Part shown: piece after piece, positions 1-9,956 of the stretch | How positions within the stretch are numbered: the first letter of the stretch is position 1 | Layout: the number at the start of each line of letters is the position of its first letter | Assembly (NCBI GenBank): GCA_002686655.1 | Contig: NYYE01000003.1 | Location: 7,822 to 43,280, forward strand | Direction of reading: 5' to 3' | DNA: 35,459 bases | From: Crocinitomicaceae bacterium | GTDB lineage: Bacteria; Bacteroidota; Bacteroidia; Flavobacteriales_D; Parvicellaceae | Position numbers and translations under genes: made by a program | The notes under the pieces: model-generated | Database searches by the model: none | Told to the model about the DNA's origin: nothing | The model's input: only the letters and a program-made list of their open reading frames with translations

Positions 1-5
1 TTGTA

Positions 6-617
6 ATGATTAGATTAATAATTATTTTTCTTTTTATTTTTCAATCAAGTATCTATTCTCAAAGTTTCGAAGGATTAATTACTTACTCAATAACTCATAA
101 TTATATTGATAGCTCTTTAAAAAATAAAGTAATGCCTTCAAAACTTGATTTTTATATATCGGGAGAATTAGCTAGAATAGATCAACATACTAAAATTGGT
201 ATTCAAACAACTATAATTGATACATTAATAAATAAACACATATTATTAATTCAATTGATGGATAAAAAATTTGGCATTATTATAAATGAAGAAAATGACA
301 CAAATGAATTAGAGAAAATAACTTACACCAACGATCAAAAATTATTTCAAAATATAATCTGTAATAAAGCAATTATAAACAACAACAACTCTACTTCTGT
401 TGTTTATTTTACTAATGAAATAAATAATGCATATAATATTAATTTTAAGAAACTAAAAGGATTCCCTTTATATTATGAGATAATATCGCCAGATTTTATA
501 TCATCTTATGAAGTTTCTAAAATAACCAAACAAGCCGTAGATCCAATGTTGTTTGAAATTGATAAGAACACATCCATTTATACTATGAAAGATTTTCAAT
601 CTTTAATGAGTCAATAA
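6..617 (+). CDS. Hypothetical secreted protein (N-terminal signal peptide; GLPGLI/DUF4412-like character possible)
   Basis: ORF of 203 aa with hydrophobic N-terminus ending ..FQSSIYSQ; ATG overlaps a TAA (TAATG) at the window edge. No firm family recognised. Confidence 0.6.
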   Translation: MIRLIIIFLFIFQSSIYSQSFEGLITYSITHNYIDSSLKNKVMPSKLDFYISGELARIDQHTKIGIQTTIIDTLINKHILLIQLMDKKFGIIINEENDTNELEKITYTNDQKLFQNIICNKAIINNNNSTSVVYFTNEINNAYNINFKKLKGFPLYYEIISPDFISSYEVSKITKQAVDPMLFEIDKNTSIYTMKDFQSLMSQ

Positions 618-679
618 TTCCTAACAAACGTTCGTTAAGAATACCTTTTAATTTACTGTATTACAGATTTAGTTTCTTA

Positions 680-687
680 TAAATTTG
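680..687 (+). promoter_or_regulatory. Candidate Bacteroidota -7 box TAAATTTG upstream of ftsK
   Basis: Matches TAnnTTTG; ends 13 nt before the ftsK ATG. The -33 element is weak. Confidence 0.35.
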
Positions 688-700
688 ATTAAGTTAAAAA

Positions 701-3187
701 ATGACTGCTAAAAATCAATATAAAAACTTCCAATTTAATTCTAAAAAAAAGAAAGATAAAAAAGACTATTTTTCTGGTTTAAAATCCTTTTTTTCGGACG
801 AAAGGTTTCATAAAACATCTGGACTATTTTTATTACTTTTTTCGACTTATTTGTTGGTTGCTTTCACCTCTTACTTATTTACATGGAAATATGATTTAAG
901 TATTATTGATGGGAAGTCTATTGGTTTTGTGTTTAATGGTGAAGAAAGTAATATTCAAAATTGGCTTGGAAAATTCGGAGCCTACACAGCCCACAAATTT
1001 TTAAAAGTATGGTATGGTGTTGCCTCATTTATTTTAGCTTTTATTTCTTTTATTATAGGGTTTAAGGCTCTTTTTAAATATGAAATTCTTCCATTAATCA
1101 AAACACTTAAAGTTAGTTTTATTTCTCTTATATGGTTATGCATGTTTTTTGGTTTTTGTTTTCAAAACAGCGATTTAGATTTTATGGGGGGATTATATGG
1201 ACAAGTCATCAATAATTGGCTGATTGGAGTTTTTGGACAAATTGGTACAGGGTTTTTTATTTTGTTCTTTGGAATAACTTCTGTGATATTGTTATTTAAC
1301 CCATCATTATCATGGATAGTAGATTTTTTTAATAAGTTAACAAAGAAGTTTTTTGAAAAAAAGATTGACGAAAATGGATTCACTAATATTTCTTCTAATG
1401 TAGAGTCCAGTAATGTTATAAATACTGAAAATGATGGTACAAATAATATTAATCCAACTGATAACGTTGAATTATCAACAAACATTGATAATGATGAACC
1501 AGAAGAAAAAGACAATAGTGAGTTAGAAATAGAATTACCAAAAAATGAAAGTATTCCCTCTATTGATAAAGAAAAAGGTAATGAAGAAGGAGATGTTGAT
1601 TTAGCAGTTCAGGTAGGAGCATCAGAAACTGAACTCTCTAAAAAGGACATTGATAGAAAACTAAAAGAATTTGGAGAATACGACCCAAAATTAGATTTAT
1701 CAGACTATAAACTCCCAAATATAGATTTGATGGAGGATCACGGTACTGGAAACATATCAGTTGATAAGGATGAACTAGAAAATAATAAAAATAAAATTAT
1801 AGAAACGCTACTTAATTATAAAATTAATATTTCTAAAATTAAAGCTACTATTGGTCCGACAGTAACGTTATACGAAATTGTTCCTGCTCCAGGTGTGAGA
1901 ATATCAAAAATTAAAAATTTAGAAGATGATATTGCTCTTAGTTTGGCTGCTTTAGGAATAAGAATTATCGCTCCAATGCCAGGTAAAGGAACTGTAGGTA
2001 TTGAAGTTCCTAATTCTAAACCAGAAATAGTAGCTATGAAGTCACTAATAGCATCAGACAAGTTTCAAAATTCTAACATGGAACTTCCTATTGCTCTTGG
2101 AAAAACTATTTCTAATGAATCTTTGATTACCGATTTAACAAAGATGCCTCATTTACTTATGGCAGGTGCAACTGGACAAGGGAAATCCGTTGGATTGAAT
2201 GCAATATTAGTGTCTATAATTTATAAAAAACATCCTTCGCAAGTTAAATTTGTTCTTATAGATCCTAAAAAAGTTGAACTTACTATATACAATAAAATCG
2301 AACGTCATTTTTTAGCAAAACTTCCAGATGAAGAAGAAGCTATCATTACTGACACTACCAAAGTAGTCAATACACTCAATAGTTTATGTGTAGAGATGGA
2401 AGCAAGATATGAGCTTTTAAAAGTAGCTATGGTTAGAACCATTAAAGAATATAATCACAAGTTTATTCAAAGAAAATTAAATCCTGAAAAAGGTCATAAA
2501 TATATGCCATATATTGTTTTAGTAATTGATGAATTTGCAGATCTTATTATGACAGCTGGTAAAGAAGTTGAAACCCCAGTTGCTAGAATTGCGCAGTTAG
2601 CCAGAGCAGTAGGAATTCATTTAATAATTGCCACTCAAAGACCTTCAGTGAATGTTATAACTGGTACTATTAAAGCAAATTTCCCAGCAAGAATCGCGTT
2701 TAGAGTGACTTCTAAGATTGATTCAAGAACTATTTTAGATGCTGGAGGTGCAGATCAACTTATTGGTAGAGGAGATATGCTATTTTCACCAGGAAATGAA
2801 CTTATTCGATTACAATGTGGTTTTGTAGACACGCCAGAAGTTGATAAAATTGCTGATTTTATTGGAACTCAAAGAGGTTATCCTGATGCATTTTTACTAC
2901 CAGAGTATGTAGACGAGACAAATGAGTTAAAAGAAATTGATGATGATTTGGATAGTTTATTTGAAGATGCAGCAGAAGTTATTGTAAACCATCAACAAGG
3001 TTCAGCATCTTTACTTCAGAGAAAACTAAAATTAGGGTACAACAGAGCAGGAAGAATTGTTGATCAACTCGAAGCTACAGGACTTATTGGGCCCCATAGA
3101 GGAAGTAAAGCTAGAGAAGTATTAATACCAGATGTACTAGCTTTGGAACAATTTTTGAACAATCTAAGAGAAAAAGGTAAAATATGA
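701..3187 (+). CDS. ftsK: DNA translocase FtsK/SpoIIIE
   Basis: N-terminal TM segments, acidic linker, Walker A (MAGATGQGKSVGLNAIL), Walker B (YIVLVIDEFADLIM), RecA-like motor motifs (ARAVGIHLIIATQRPSVNVITG) and C-terminal gamma winged helix (LLQRKLKLGYNRAGRIVDQLEATGLIGP). Confidence 0.97.
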   Translation: MTAKNQYKNFQFNSKKKKDKKDYFSGLKSFFSDERFHKTSGLFLLLFSTYLLVAFTSYLFTWKYDLSIIDGKSIGFVFNGEESNIQNWLGKFGAYTAHKFLKVWYGVASFILAFISFIIGFKALFKYEILPLIKTLKVSFISLIWLCMFFGFCFQNSDLDFMGGLYGQVINNWLIGVFGQIGTGFFILFFGITSVILLFNPSLSWIVDFFNKLTKKFFEKKIDENGFTNISSNVESSNVINTENDGTNNINPTDNVELSTNIDNDEPEEKDNSELEIELPKNESIPSIDKEKGNEEGDVDLAVQVGASETELSKKDIDRKLKEFGEYDPKLDLSDYKLPNIDLMEDHGTGNISVDKDELENNKNKIIETLLNYKINISKIKATIGPTVTLYEIVPAPGVRISKIKNLEDDIALSLAALGIRIIAPMPGKGTVGIEVPNSKPEIVAMKSLIASDKFQNSNMELPIALGKTISNESLITDLTKMPHLLMAGATGQGKSVGLNAILVSIIYKKHPSQVKFVLIDPKKVELTIYNKIERHFLAKLPDEEEAIITDTTKVVNTLNSLCVEMEARYELLKVAMVRTIKEYNHKFIQRKLNPEKGHKYMPYIVLVIDEFADLIMTAGKEVETPVARIAQLARAVGIHLIIATQRPSVNVITGTIKANFPARIAFRVTSKIDSRTILDAGGADQLIGRGDMLFSPGNELIRLQCGFVDTPEVDKIADFIGTQRGYPDAFLLPEYVDETNELKEIDDDLDSLFEDAAEVIVNHQQGSASLLQRKLKLGYNRAGRIVDQLEATGLIGPHRGSKAREVLIPDVLALEQFLNNLREKGKI

Positions 3188-3846
3188 AAACTAAATTTTT
3201 TAATTACATATTAATTATTGTTATGACTTTTGTAAGTCTAAATATTTCAGGTCAGGAACCAATAAATGATCAACTAAAATGCAAGGAAATATTACAAATG
3301 GTAAGTAATTCCATTCAAAAAAATAATGCATCTAAATTTTCCTTCAAATTAGAAGTAAATAGTGAAGATTTTAATGAAGTTCAAAATGGATATGCTCTTA
3401 TAAAAAATGACCAGTTTTATTATATAACTGAAGAGAGAGAAGTAACTTCAGATGGTAAAAATGTTTGGACCTATATTTTTGAAGACAATGAATGTTATAT
3501 TGACTTATTAACTGATTTGGATAACACTATTAACCCAAGTGAAATATTTACTATTTGGCAAAATGGATTTAAATATAAGTATGTAAGTAATAAAAAAACA
3601 GGAAATGATTTAATTCATACTATTAATATGTATCCTCAAAATCCTAAAGAAAGTAAATACCATACTTTAATAATGGAAGTAAATGAGAGTAAAAAAATCA
3701 TTGATCAGGCGTCCATAAAAACAAAAGATGGTGTGACTATTAAAATAAATGTTAATTCATTAATAAATAATCCCGAAATTAAAAATGACCAATTTAATTG
3801 GAATGTAGATAAATACTCAGATGTAGATGTAATAGATAATCGCTAA
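3184..3846 (+). CDS. LolA-like outer membrane lipoprotein carrier protein
   Basis: Signal peptide, LolA-like pattern (FSFKLEVNS...GYALIKNDQFYYITEEREVTSDGKNVWTYIFEDNECYI). ATGA overlap with ftsK, an order common in Bacteroidota. Confidence 0.8.
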   Translation: MKTKFFNYILIIVMTFVSLNISGQEPINDQLKCKEILQMVSNSIQKNNASKFSFKLEVNSEDFNEVQNGYALIKNDQFYYITEEREVTSDGKNVWTYIFEDNECYIDLLTDLDNTINPSEIFTIWQNGFKYKYVSNKKTGNDLIHTINMYPQNPKESKYHTLIMEVNESKKIIDQASIKTKDGVTIKINVNSLINNPEIKNDQFNWNVDKYSDVDVIDNR

Positions 3847-5489
3847 TTAAGAAGTTCTAAAGCATTATTTAAAGCTGCCTTACCTGTTTTATCACCACCT
3901 AACATTTTAGCTAGCACTTGAATTCTATCCTCTTTTCTTAGATAATTAATTTCAGTTTCCATCTCCCCAGATAAATCATTTTTACTCACATTTAAGTGAT
4001 ATTTTGCAATAGCTGCAACCTGAGGAAGATGAGTAATGTTAATTACTTGAGTAGTTTTAGAAATTTCTTTTAAAAGATAACCAACTTCAGAGGCAACTTT
4101 ACCACTAACACCTGAATCAATTTCATCAAAAATTAATGTTGATAAACTATTAAAAGAAGAGGAAATATACTTCATAGCTAAAGCAACTCTAGACAATTCA
4201 CCACCAGATGAAAATTGATGTAAAGGATAGTACTTAGAAGTATTATTAACAGATATTAACAGGGAATTATCATTAATTCCATAGCGTGTAATCTCATTTG
4301 ACAAATTTAAATCGATTTTAAAATTTGCATGTCCCATAGATAGGGTTTCTAATACATTGTTAATCTTCTTTTCTATTATGGGAACTTGCTTTGATCTTAA
4401 ATCATAAAGTTGCCTGCCTAATTTAAGACATTGAGATTGGTATAATTGAACTTCTTTATCTACTTGATTAATTTCAGAATCCATCTCATTAAACTCCATC
4501 AATTCTTTAGCAACTGCATTTTTTTTATCAATTAATGATTTTAAGTCTGAAACATTAAACTTTTTTAGTAAGTAGTTGATTTTTTTTAAGAGTTCATCTA
4601 ATTCTATTAATTTATTTTTATCAGGAGATGAAGTCTTAAAATTTCTATTGATTTCATGAAAGATATCTTCTATTTCAATTTTGATTGATTTTATTCTATC
4701 ATTTAATGTAGAAAAGTTATGAATATGACTTAGAAAATCATTGGAAAATGTTTTCAGTTCTTCAATTGAATCTGAAAGTCCACCACTACGACCATAAGTA
4801 TTATTCATTTTTTCAAGAAGATCATTTATTTCTTCACTATTTGAAGCAATAATATATTCGTTTTGTATAGCTTCTTCGTCCCACTGTTCCAAATTGTAAT
4901 TAGATAATTCATCTAATTGAAAGTTTAAAAAATCCTTTTTTTCACTTAATATCGCTGCTCTTTTTTTAAGATTAATTTGCTTATCAACAGCCTTAGAATA
5001 GTTAGTGAAAGAATTTTTATAATTAGATAATAATTTATTGTTATTTAAAAAACTATCTATAAAGTCATACTTAAATTTTAATGAGTCCATTTTGTTAATA
5101 AGGTGCTGACCATTAATTTCAATAATATATTGGCTAATATTCTTTAATTGATCTATTTTAACAGGTGAATCATTTATAAATGATCTTGAGGTTCCATTTT
5201 TTCTTATTTCTCTACGAATAATTAAATCTTCATTCACATCTAAGTCCATTTCTACAAGTTTACTCAACACTTGTTTATTTTGAAGAAATACGCCTTCAAC
5301 CACACACTTAAAATTTGGATTTTTTAAAACTTTATTAGAGGCTCTTGTTCCTAATAATAATTCTATAGCACCAAATATTATAGACTTGCCTGCCCCAGTC
5401 TCACCAGTTATAACAGTAAAGTGTTTTTTAAAATCAATAGATACATCAGAAATTAACGCATAGTTTGATATGCTTAATTTTTGAAGCAT
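3843..5489 (-). CDS. recN: DNA repair protein RecN
   Basis: SMC-like: MLQKLSISNYALISDVSIDFKKHFTVITGETGAGKSIIFGAIELLLG, coiled coil, C-terminal FSSGGELSRVALAMK and LIFDEIDSGVSGKVA. Confidence 0.97.
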   Translation of the reverse strand: MLQKLSISNYALISDVSIDFKKHFTVITGETGAGKSIIFGAIELLLGTRASNKVLKNPNFKCVVEGVFLQNKQVLSKLVEMDLDVNEDLIIRREIRKNGTSRSFINDSPVKIDQLKNISQYIIEINGQHLINKMDSLKFKYDFIDSFLNNNKLLSNYKNSFTNYSKAVDKQINLKKRAAILSEKKDFLNFQLDELSNYNLEQWDEEAIQNEYIIASNSEEINDLLEKMNNTYGRSGGLSDSIEELKTFSNDFLSHIHNFSTLNDRIKSIKIEIEDIFHEINRNFKTSSPDKNKLIELDELLKKINYLLKKFNVSDLKSLIDKKNAVAKELMEFNEMDSEINQVDKEVQLYQSQCLKLGRQLYDLRSKQVPIIEKKINNVLETLSMGHANFKIDLNLSNEITRYGINDNSLLISVNNTSKYYPLHQFSSGGELSRVALAMKYISSSFNSLSTLIFDEIDSGVSGKVASEVGYLLKEISKTTQVINITHLPQVAAIAKYHLNVSKNDLSGEMETEINYLRKEDRIQVLAKMLGGDKTGKAALNNALELLN

Positions 5490-7655
5490 TTATTTAATAA
5501 TTTGTATTTCTACTCTTCTATTAGCTGCAGATCCAGTAGGATTATCAGAACCGTCAGCAGCAACATTTTCAGCAATTGGTACAGTCTCCCCTTTTCCAAC
5601 TGTGTGAACTCTCTTATAATTAATTCCTCTATTACATATATATGTTTTAACAGATTCAGATCTTAAGGTAGAGAGAATCTGATTGTATCTGATAGAACCT
5701 TTACTATCAGTATGGCCAATAGAGTTAATCGTCCAATTAGGATTGTTCTTTAATTCTGTAATTAGTTTATCTAATTTAGCTTTTTCATGATTGGTAATAT
5801 CCGAACTTTCAGATTTAAAGTGAATATTATCATAAAATAAGATATGTTTTTCTACAGAGTCAATTTCTTTAGTTTCATCTACAGGTTTTTTTAAATCAAA
5901 AGAAACTGAAGTTTTAAAACCTGTCTCTATATTTGATTTTTTTTGAGGTTCGAAACCCTGTAACGTGCTTTGATTATTTTCAGAAAGATTACTTAAATCT
6001 TGTTTATCTATTATGTCTTTTCCAACTTCTACTCCATCAGAAATTGAAATTTCTTCTTTAGAAATTTGAACTATTTTGGTATATTCTTGTATACCCTTTT
6101 CATCTTCAGGAACCCGAATAGTATCATATGCAACTAATTCGTCAATTTTAAATTCTATATTATAATTATGACCCGACTGAAGAACAAAAACAAAGTGACC
6201 TGTCGAATCGTTAGGATGGTAATTATCATAGTTAGAGAAAGATTTTTCATTAATTACAGAAATGGTTAAATCTTTAATGATTGTTTCATTTTGACATTTA
6301 ACAATTCCTTTATAGACAGATAAATGAGATTCTTCCTCATTGAGTAAACTTAGTTCATAAATATCATAATCTCCCTTACCTTCATCTCTATATGATGAAA
6401 ATAGTGCATTATTTCCGCTCACTGTTGGTGTAAAGAAAAGATCGTCACTAACGGTATTAATAGGATATCCAATATTCACTGGGGCAGACCAAGTTAAATC
6501 TTTATTTAGAGTTGATTTAAATATATCAAAACCACCCATTGATTTATGACCTACTGAGGAAAAATATAAAGTTTTACCATCTGGATGTAAGTAAGGTGAT
6601 TCCTCATCATATTCAGTATTAATTGGTTCACCTAAATTTTGAGGTTTGGTCCAATTTCCATTTGGAAGTTTTTTTACCATCCAAATATCTCTTCCACCAT
6701 ATCCACCTTCTCTATCACTAACAAATAATAATATATTTTGGTATAAATCTAGGTTAGCAGTAGTTTCCCAATATTTAGAGTTTACATTATTTTCTAATAA
6801 CTTTGGTTGGCTCCAATTGAAACCATTATGAAATGATTCGAATATACCTCTACCTACAGGACCTAATTTTGAATCTGTATTTACCATTGAGGTAAACATA
6901 TACTCTCCATCTGCAGAAAGATATAAAGCAGAAGAACTTTTTTCTATATTCAGTTCACCTAGAGCCAGTGAAGGCTTCGTCCATTTATTATTTATTTTTT
7001 CTGAATAATAAATATCTTCATAGTAATTTTCCTGATCATCTTTAACTTCAGAAGAACCACCTGGTCTTCTAGATGTAAAATAAATAATATTTTCCTCAGC
7101 GTTGATTAATGGTCTGTATTCAGGATGCTGGGTATTTAAGTTATCAAGAGCATTAACTTTTATATTAACAGGATTTTGAATGAGTTCAAGAGCATATTTA
7201 GATTGTCTTATTTTTCTTTTATTTAGATTTTTATCTTCCCAATTGGTTTCTAAAATAAAGTTTCCAAAAAATTCAAATTTTTCTATTGCTTTATCAAATT
7301 CATAATTCATATGATAAGCGTTTCCCAAAAGTTCTATTACATCTAAGGGCGCTTTTTTCTCTTTATGATTTGCCATTCTATACGACACCGTTAAACTTTC
7401 CATTGCTTTTTCATAGTAAGGAATTGCTTCTTTTTCTCTATGAGAAATATTCATCAAACAATTACCTATAGTAAAACATGTGTTAGCATTATCAGGATGA
7501 AGTTCATACATTTTTTCCAAAACAGGTAATGCACTTTCAAAATCATAAACCTCCAAGTAATTTAAAGATTCATAGTAAAGACTTTTAAAAGACTGAGCAC
7601 TAGAGTTAAACCCAATAAATAAGGCTACAATTAAAGTATATAAATTATTTCTCAT
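5490..7655 (-). CDS. OmpA family protein with TPR, PD40/WD40-like propeller, CRD-like and OmpA_C domains (PorE-like architecture)
   Basis: Signal peptide; TPR-like N-terminus; repeated YFTSRRPGG / FVSDREGGYGGRDIW / YFSSVGHKSMGGFDIF propeller motifs; OmpA_C (SIGHTDSKGSIRYNQILSTLRSESVKTYICNRGI..AANRRVEIQ). Confidence 0.88.
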   Translation of the reverse strand: MRNNLYTLIVALFIGFNSSAQSFKSLYYESLNYLEVYDFESALPVLEKMYELHPDNANTCFTIGNCLMNISHREKEAIPYYEKAMESLTVSYRMANHKEKKAPLDVIELLGNAYHMNYEFDKAIEKFEFFGNFILETNWEDKNLNKRKIRQSKYALELIQNPVNIKVNALDNLNTQHPEYRPLINAEENIIYFTSRRPGGSSEVKDDQENYYEDIYYSEKINNKWTKPSLALGELNIEKSSSALYLSADGEYMFTSMVNTDSKLGPVGRGIFESFHNGFNWSQPKLLENNVNSKYWETTANLDLYQNILLFVSDREGGYGGRDIWMVKKLPNGNWTKPQNLGEPINTEYDEESPYLHPDGKTLYFSSVGHKSMGGFDIFKSTLNKDLTWSAPVNIGYPINTVSDDLFFTPTVSGNNALFSSYRDEGKGDYDIYELSLLNEEESHLSVYKGIVKCQNETIIKDLTISVINEKSFSNYDNYHPNDSTGHFVFVLQSGHNYNIEFKIDELVAYDTIRVPEDEKGIQEYTKIVQISKEEISISDGVEVGKDIIDKQDLSNLSENNQSTLQGFEPQKKSNIETGFKTSVSFDLKKPVDETKEIDSVEKHILFYDNIHFKSESSDITNHEKAKLDKLITELKNNPNWTINSIGHTDSKGSIRYNQILSTLRSESVKTYICNRGINYKRVHTVGKGETVPIAENVAADGSDNPTGSAANRRVEIQIIK

Positions 7656-8058
7656 GACTAGTATTTAATAGTTTTTCTTTTAAAATATTAGGACAATTTA
7701 CGGGTTTTTTTGTTTGTTTATTAACAAAAACTAAAGTTGTACTAGCAAAATTAAGTAATTTATCATTTTGATTATGAGTTTGGTAATCAAATTTGATTTT
7801 GAAATCTGAGATTTCTTTAATCATACATTTAATATTTAATTCTTCGTCATAGAAAGCAGGAAGTATATACTTAATTTGATAATCTGAAACAGGTAATAAT
7901 ATTCCATTATCCTCTAATTCTTTATAACTTAAACCCAAAGACCTTAAAGTTTCTACTCTTGCTACCTCAAAATATTGAGCATAATTACCATAATAGCAAT
8001 AACCCATTTGATCAGTCTCAGCATATCTAACTCTTAGCTTAACATTAAATTCATACAT
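7645..8058 (-). CDS. Acyl-CoA thioesterase, YbgC/4HBT hotdog family
   Basis: RVRYAETDQMGYCYYGNYAQYFEVARVETLR signature. Confidence 0.9.
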   Translation of the reverse strand: MYEFNVKLRVRYAETDQMGYCYYGNYAQYFEVARVETLRSLGLSYKELEDNGILLPVSDYQIKYILPAFYDEELNIKCMIKEISDFKIKFDYQTHNQNDKLLNFASTTLVFVNKQTKKPVNCPNILKEKLLNTSHEK

Positions 8059-8064
8059 AATTGG

Positions 8065-8072
8065 TAAGTTTG
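8065..8072 (+). promoter_or_regulatory. Candidate -7 box TAAGTTTG 3 nt before ATG 8076
   Basis: Exact match to TAnnTTTG; spacing suggests a leaderless transcript. Confidence 0.4.
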
Positions 8073-8075
8073 TTC

Positions 8076-8864
8076 ATGTCTAATTTGAAGAAATTAATAT
8101 TTCCATATCCTTTAATAGTATTTATTATACTTATTTTTTCCTGTAAAGGTTACAAAATAACAGATATAAAATCATTGAATATTGATGCCGATAATAAAGT
8201 TGAGGAATATGAATTTAATGAATTAGCATTATCAGCATATAGAGATTCTATTTCAAGAGAAATGAAAAGAGTTATTAACTACTCTGAAATTGATATGAGT
8301 GTGGGCTGTCCTGAAGGTTTATTGGGAAATTTCATTACTGACTTGTCTTTATTATACATTAAAAAATCAATTAAAGACGAAGATTTGAATCCAGATTTTT
8401 GTATTTTGAATAATGGTGGGTTTAGAAGCTCGTTAAATAAAGGGCCCGTACATATTGGAGATGTTTTTCAAATAATGCCTTTTGAAAATTATTTAGTTAT
8501 TCTTGAGATTCATGGAGATAAAATGGAAAGTTTATTAAACTATATTCATGAAAGATCCTTTTATAATGGATCCAGAAAGTCAGGTGTACCATTAAGTGGG
8601 TTAAGAATGAAAATTACTAGTGAAAAAATTAATAGGTGTTTTATAAATACCAAAGTCTTTGATACTGCTAAGAAATATAAAGTTTTAACTACTAACTACC
8701 TTGCTAATGGAGGGGATCAAATGGATTTTTTTAAAGATTGTAAATTAATCTATGATACTGAATTGCTTTTAAGAGATGTTATTATAAATTACATTGAAGA
8801 AACTGGAAAAAACAATATTAAACTAAATGCACAATTAGATGGAAGAATTCAAATTTTCCAATAG
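8076..8864 (+). CDS. 5'-nucleotidase C-terminal domain protein (lipoprotein)
   Basis: NNGGFRSSLNKGPVHIGDVFQIMPFEN and TTNYLANGGDQM motifs of the 5'-nucleotidase C-domain; lipobox-like IFSCKG. The ORF track starts at TTG 8061; the in-frame ATG at 8076 is preferred. Confidence 0.9.
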   Translation: MSNLKKLIFPYPLIVFIILIFSCKGYKITDIKSLNIDADNKVEEYEFNELALSAYRDSISREMKRVINYSEIDMSVGCPEGLLGNFITDLSLLYIKKSIKDEDLNPDFCILNNGGFRSSLNKGPVHIGDVFQIMPFENYLVILEIHGDKMESLLNYIHERSFYNGSRKSGVPLSGLRMKITSEKINRCFINTKVFDTAKKYKVLTTNYLANGGDQMDFFKDCKLIYDTELLLRDVIINYIEETGKNNIKLNAQLDGRIQIFQ

Positions 8865-9789
8865 AAGGAGTTTTATTAAAAAAATAGTTTTTGGTTCTCT
8901 TTCAATCACATTTTTAAACAGTTTCACCTTCCTTAAAAAGAGAGATAAGATAAAAAAAATCACTATTCTTCATACTAATGATATTCATAGTCACATTGAC
9001 TCATTTCCTGAAAACCATTCAAAATATGGCGGTCGCGGAGGAATAAGAAAAATTGCCAGTCTAATTAAAAAAATTAGATCTAAAGAAGAAAATGTTTTAT
9101 TAATTGATGCTGGCGATATTTTTCAAGGCACACCCTACTTTAATAAATATAAAGGAAGCCTAGAACTTAAAATTATGAGTCAAATGGGATATTTGGCATC
9201 GACCATGGGAAATCATGATTTCGATAATGGATTAAATGGATTTGACAATGTCTTACATCATGCTAATTTTCCATTCATTTGTTCTAATTATGATTTTAGC
9301 GACACAATTTTGAAAAATAAAACAGTAAAGTTTTTAATTAATGAAATTGATGGTATTAAAATTGGTTTTTTTGGCCTTGGAATAAAATTAGAAGGTTTAG
9401 TTGATAAAAAGTGTTTTGAAAACACAAAGTATTTAGACCCAGTAAAAACATCTGAATATTGGGCAGAAGAATTAAAAATTAAAAAGAAATGTGATTTAGT
9501 AGTTTGTATAAGTCATCTTGGTCATTATTATAATGATGGTAAAATTTCTGATATTTTACTTGCCAAACAATCTAAACATATAGACGTAATTATTGGAGGA
9601 CATACACATACATTTTTAAATAAAGCAAAATTTATAAAAAATATAGAGAATAAAGATGTAATTGTAAATCAAGCTGGATGGGGAGCACTAGCATTGGGAA
9701 GAATTGATCTAAAATTTACCAATAAAAATAAAAGAATTGATGAACTTTCCTCAAATGAAATTCACAAAAAAAACTATGCCAAAATTTAA
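8839..9789 (+). CDS. Metallophosphatase (5'-nucleotidase N-terminal catalytic domain), possible Tat signal
   Basis: ILHTNDIHSHID, LIDAGDIFQGTPYF, TMGNHDFDNG, VIIGGHTHTFL metallophosphoesterase motifs; N-terminal NRRSFIKK twin-arginine-like motif. Confidence 0.92.
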   Translation: MEEFKFSNRRSFIKKIVFGSLSITFLNSFTFLKKRDKIKKITILHTNDIHSHIDSFPENHSKYGGRGGIRKIASLIKKIRSKEENVLLIDAGDIFQGTPYFNKYKGSLELKIMSQMGYLASTMGNHDFDNGLNGFDNVLHHANFPFICSNYDFSDTILKNKTVKFLINEIDGIKIGFFGLGIKLEGLVDKKCFENTKYLDPVKTSEYWAEELKIKKKCDLVVCISHLGHYYNDGKISDILLAKQSKHIDVIIGGHTHTFLNKAKFIKNIENKDVIVNQAGWGALALGRIDLKFTNKNKRIDELSSNEIHKKNYAKI

Positions 9790-9956
9790 TTTAAGAGTTA
9801 AGTAAAATATTTTTAAAAAACAATAGCAAATAAGTTTTTTTTCTAACTTTTTTATTAAATATTTGTTAGGTATTTTGGTAATCGAGTTGAAATTTTATTG
9901 CTACCTCAATAGTTTAATTTTAATCCAGAATATTTTAACAATTAAAACAAAATTAA

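Noticed and set aside
618-700. AACG-TT-CGTT dyad upstream of ftsK, with a similar AAACGTTCGTTA string near 20945
   Set aside because: Arms of 4 bp only, and the second copy is inside a coding sequence; most likely coincidence.
1162-2061. Antisense ORFs of 117 aa (1162-1515) and 81 aa (1816-2061) inside ftsK
   Set aside because: They lie wholly within a strongly conserved ftsK coding region and have no recognisable domain.
5481-7471. Plus-strand 61-aa ORFs (5481-5666, 6646-6831, 7286-7471) opposite the OmpA/PD40 gene
   Set aside because: Short, antisense to a clear gene, low-complexity translations; likely chance.
9790-9956. Possible oriC upstream of dnaA
   Set aside because: The 167-bp region is AT-rich but I found no TTATCCACA-like DnaA boxes on either strand by eye; AT-richness alone is not informative in this genome.
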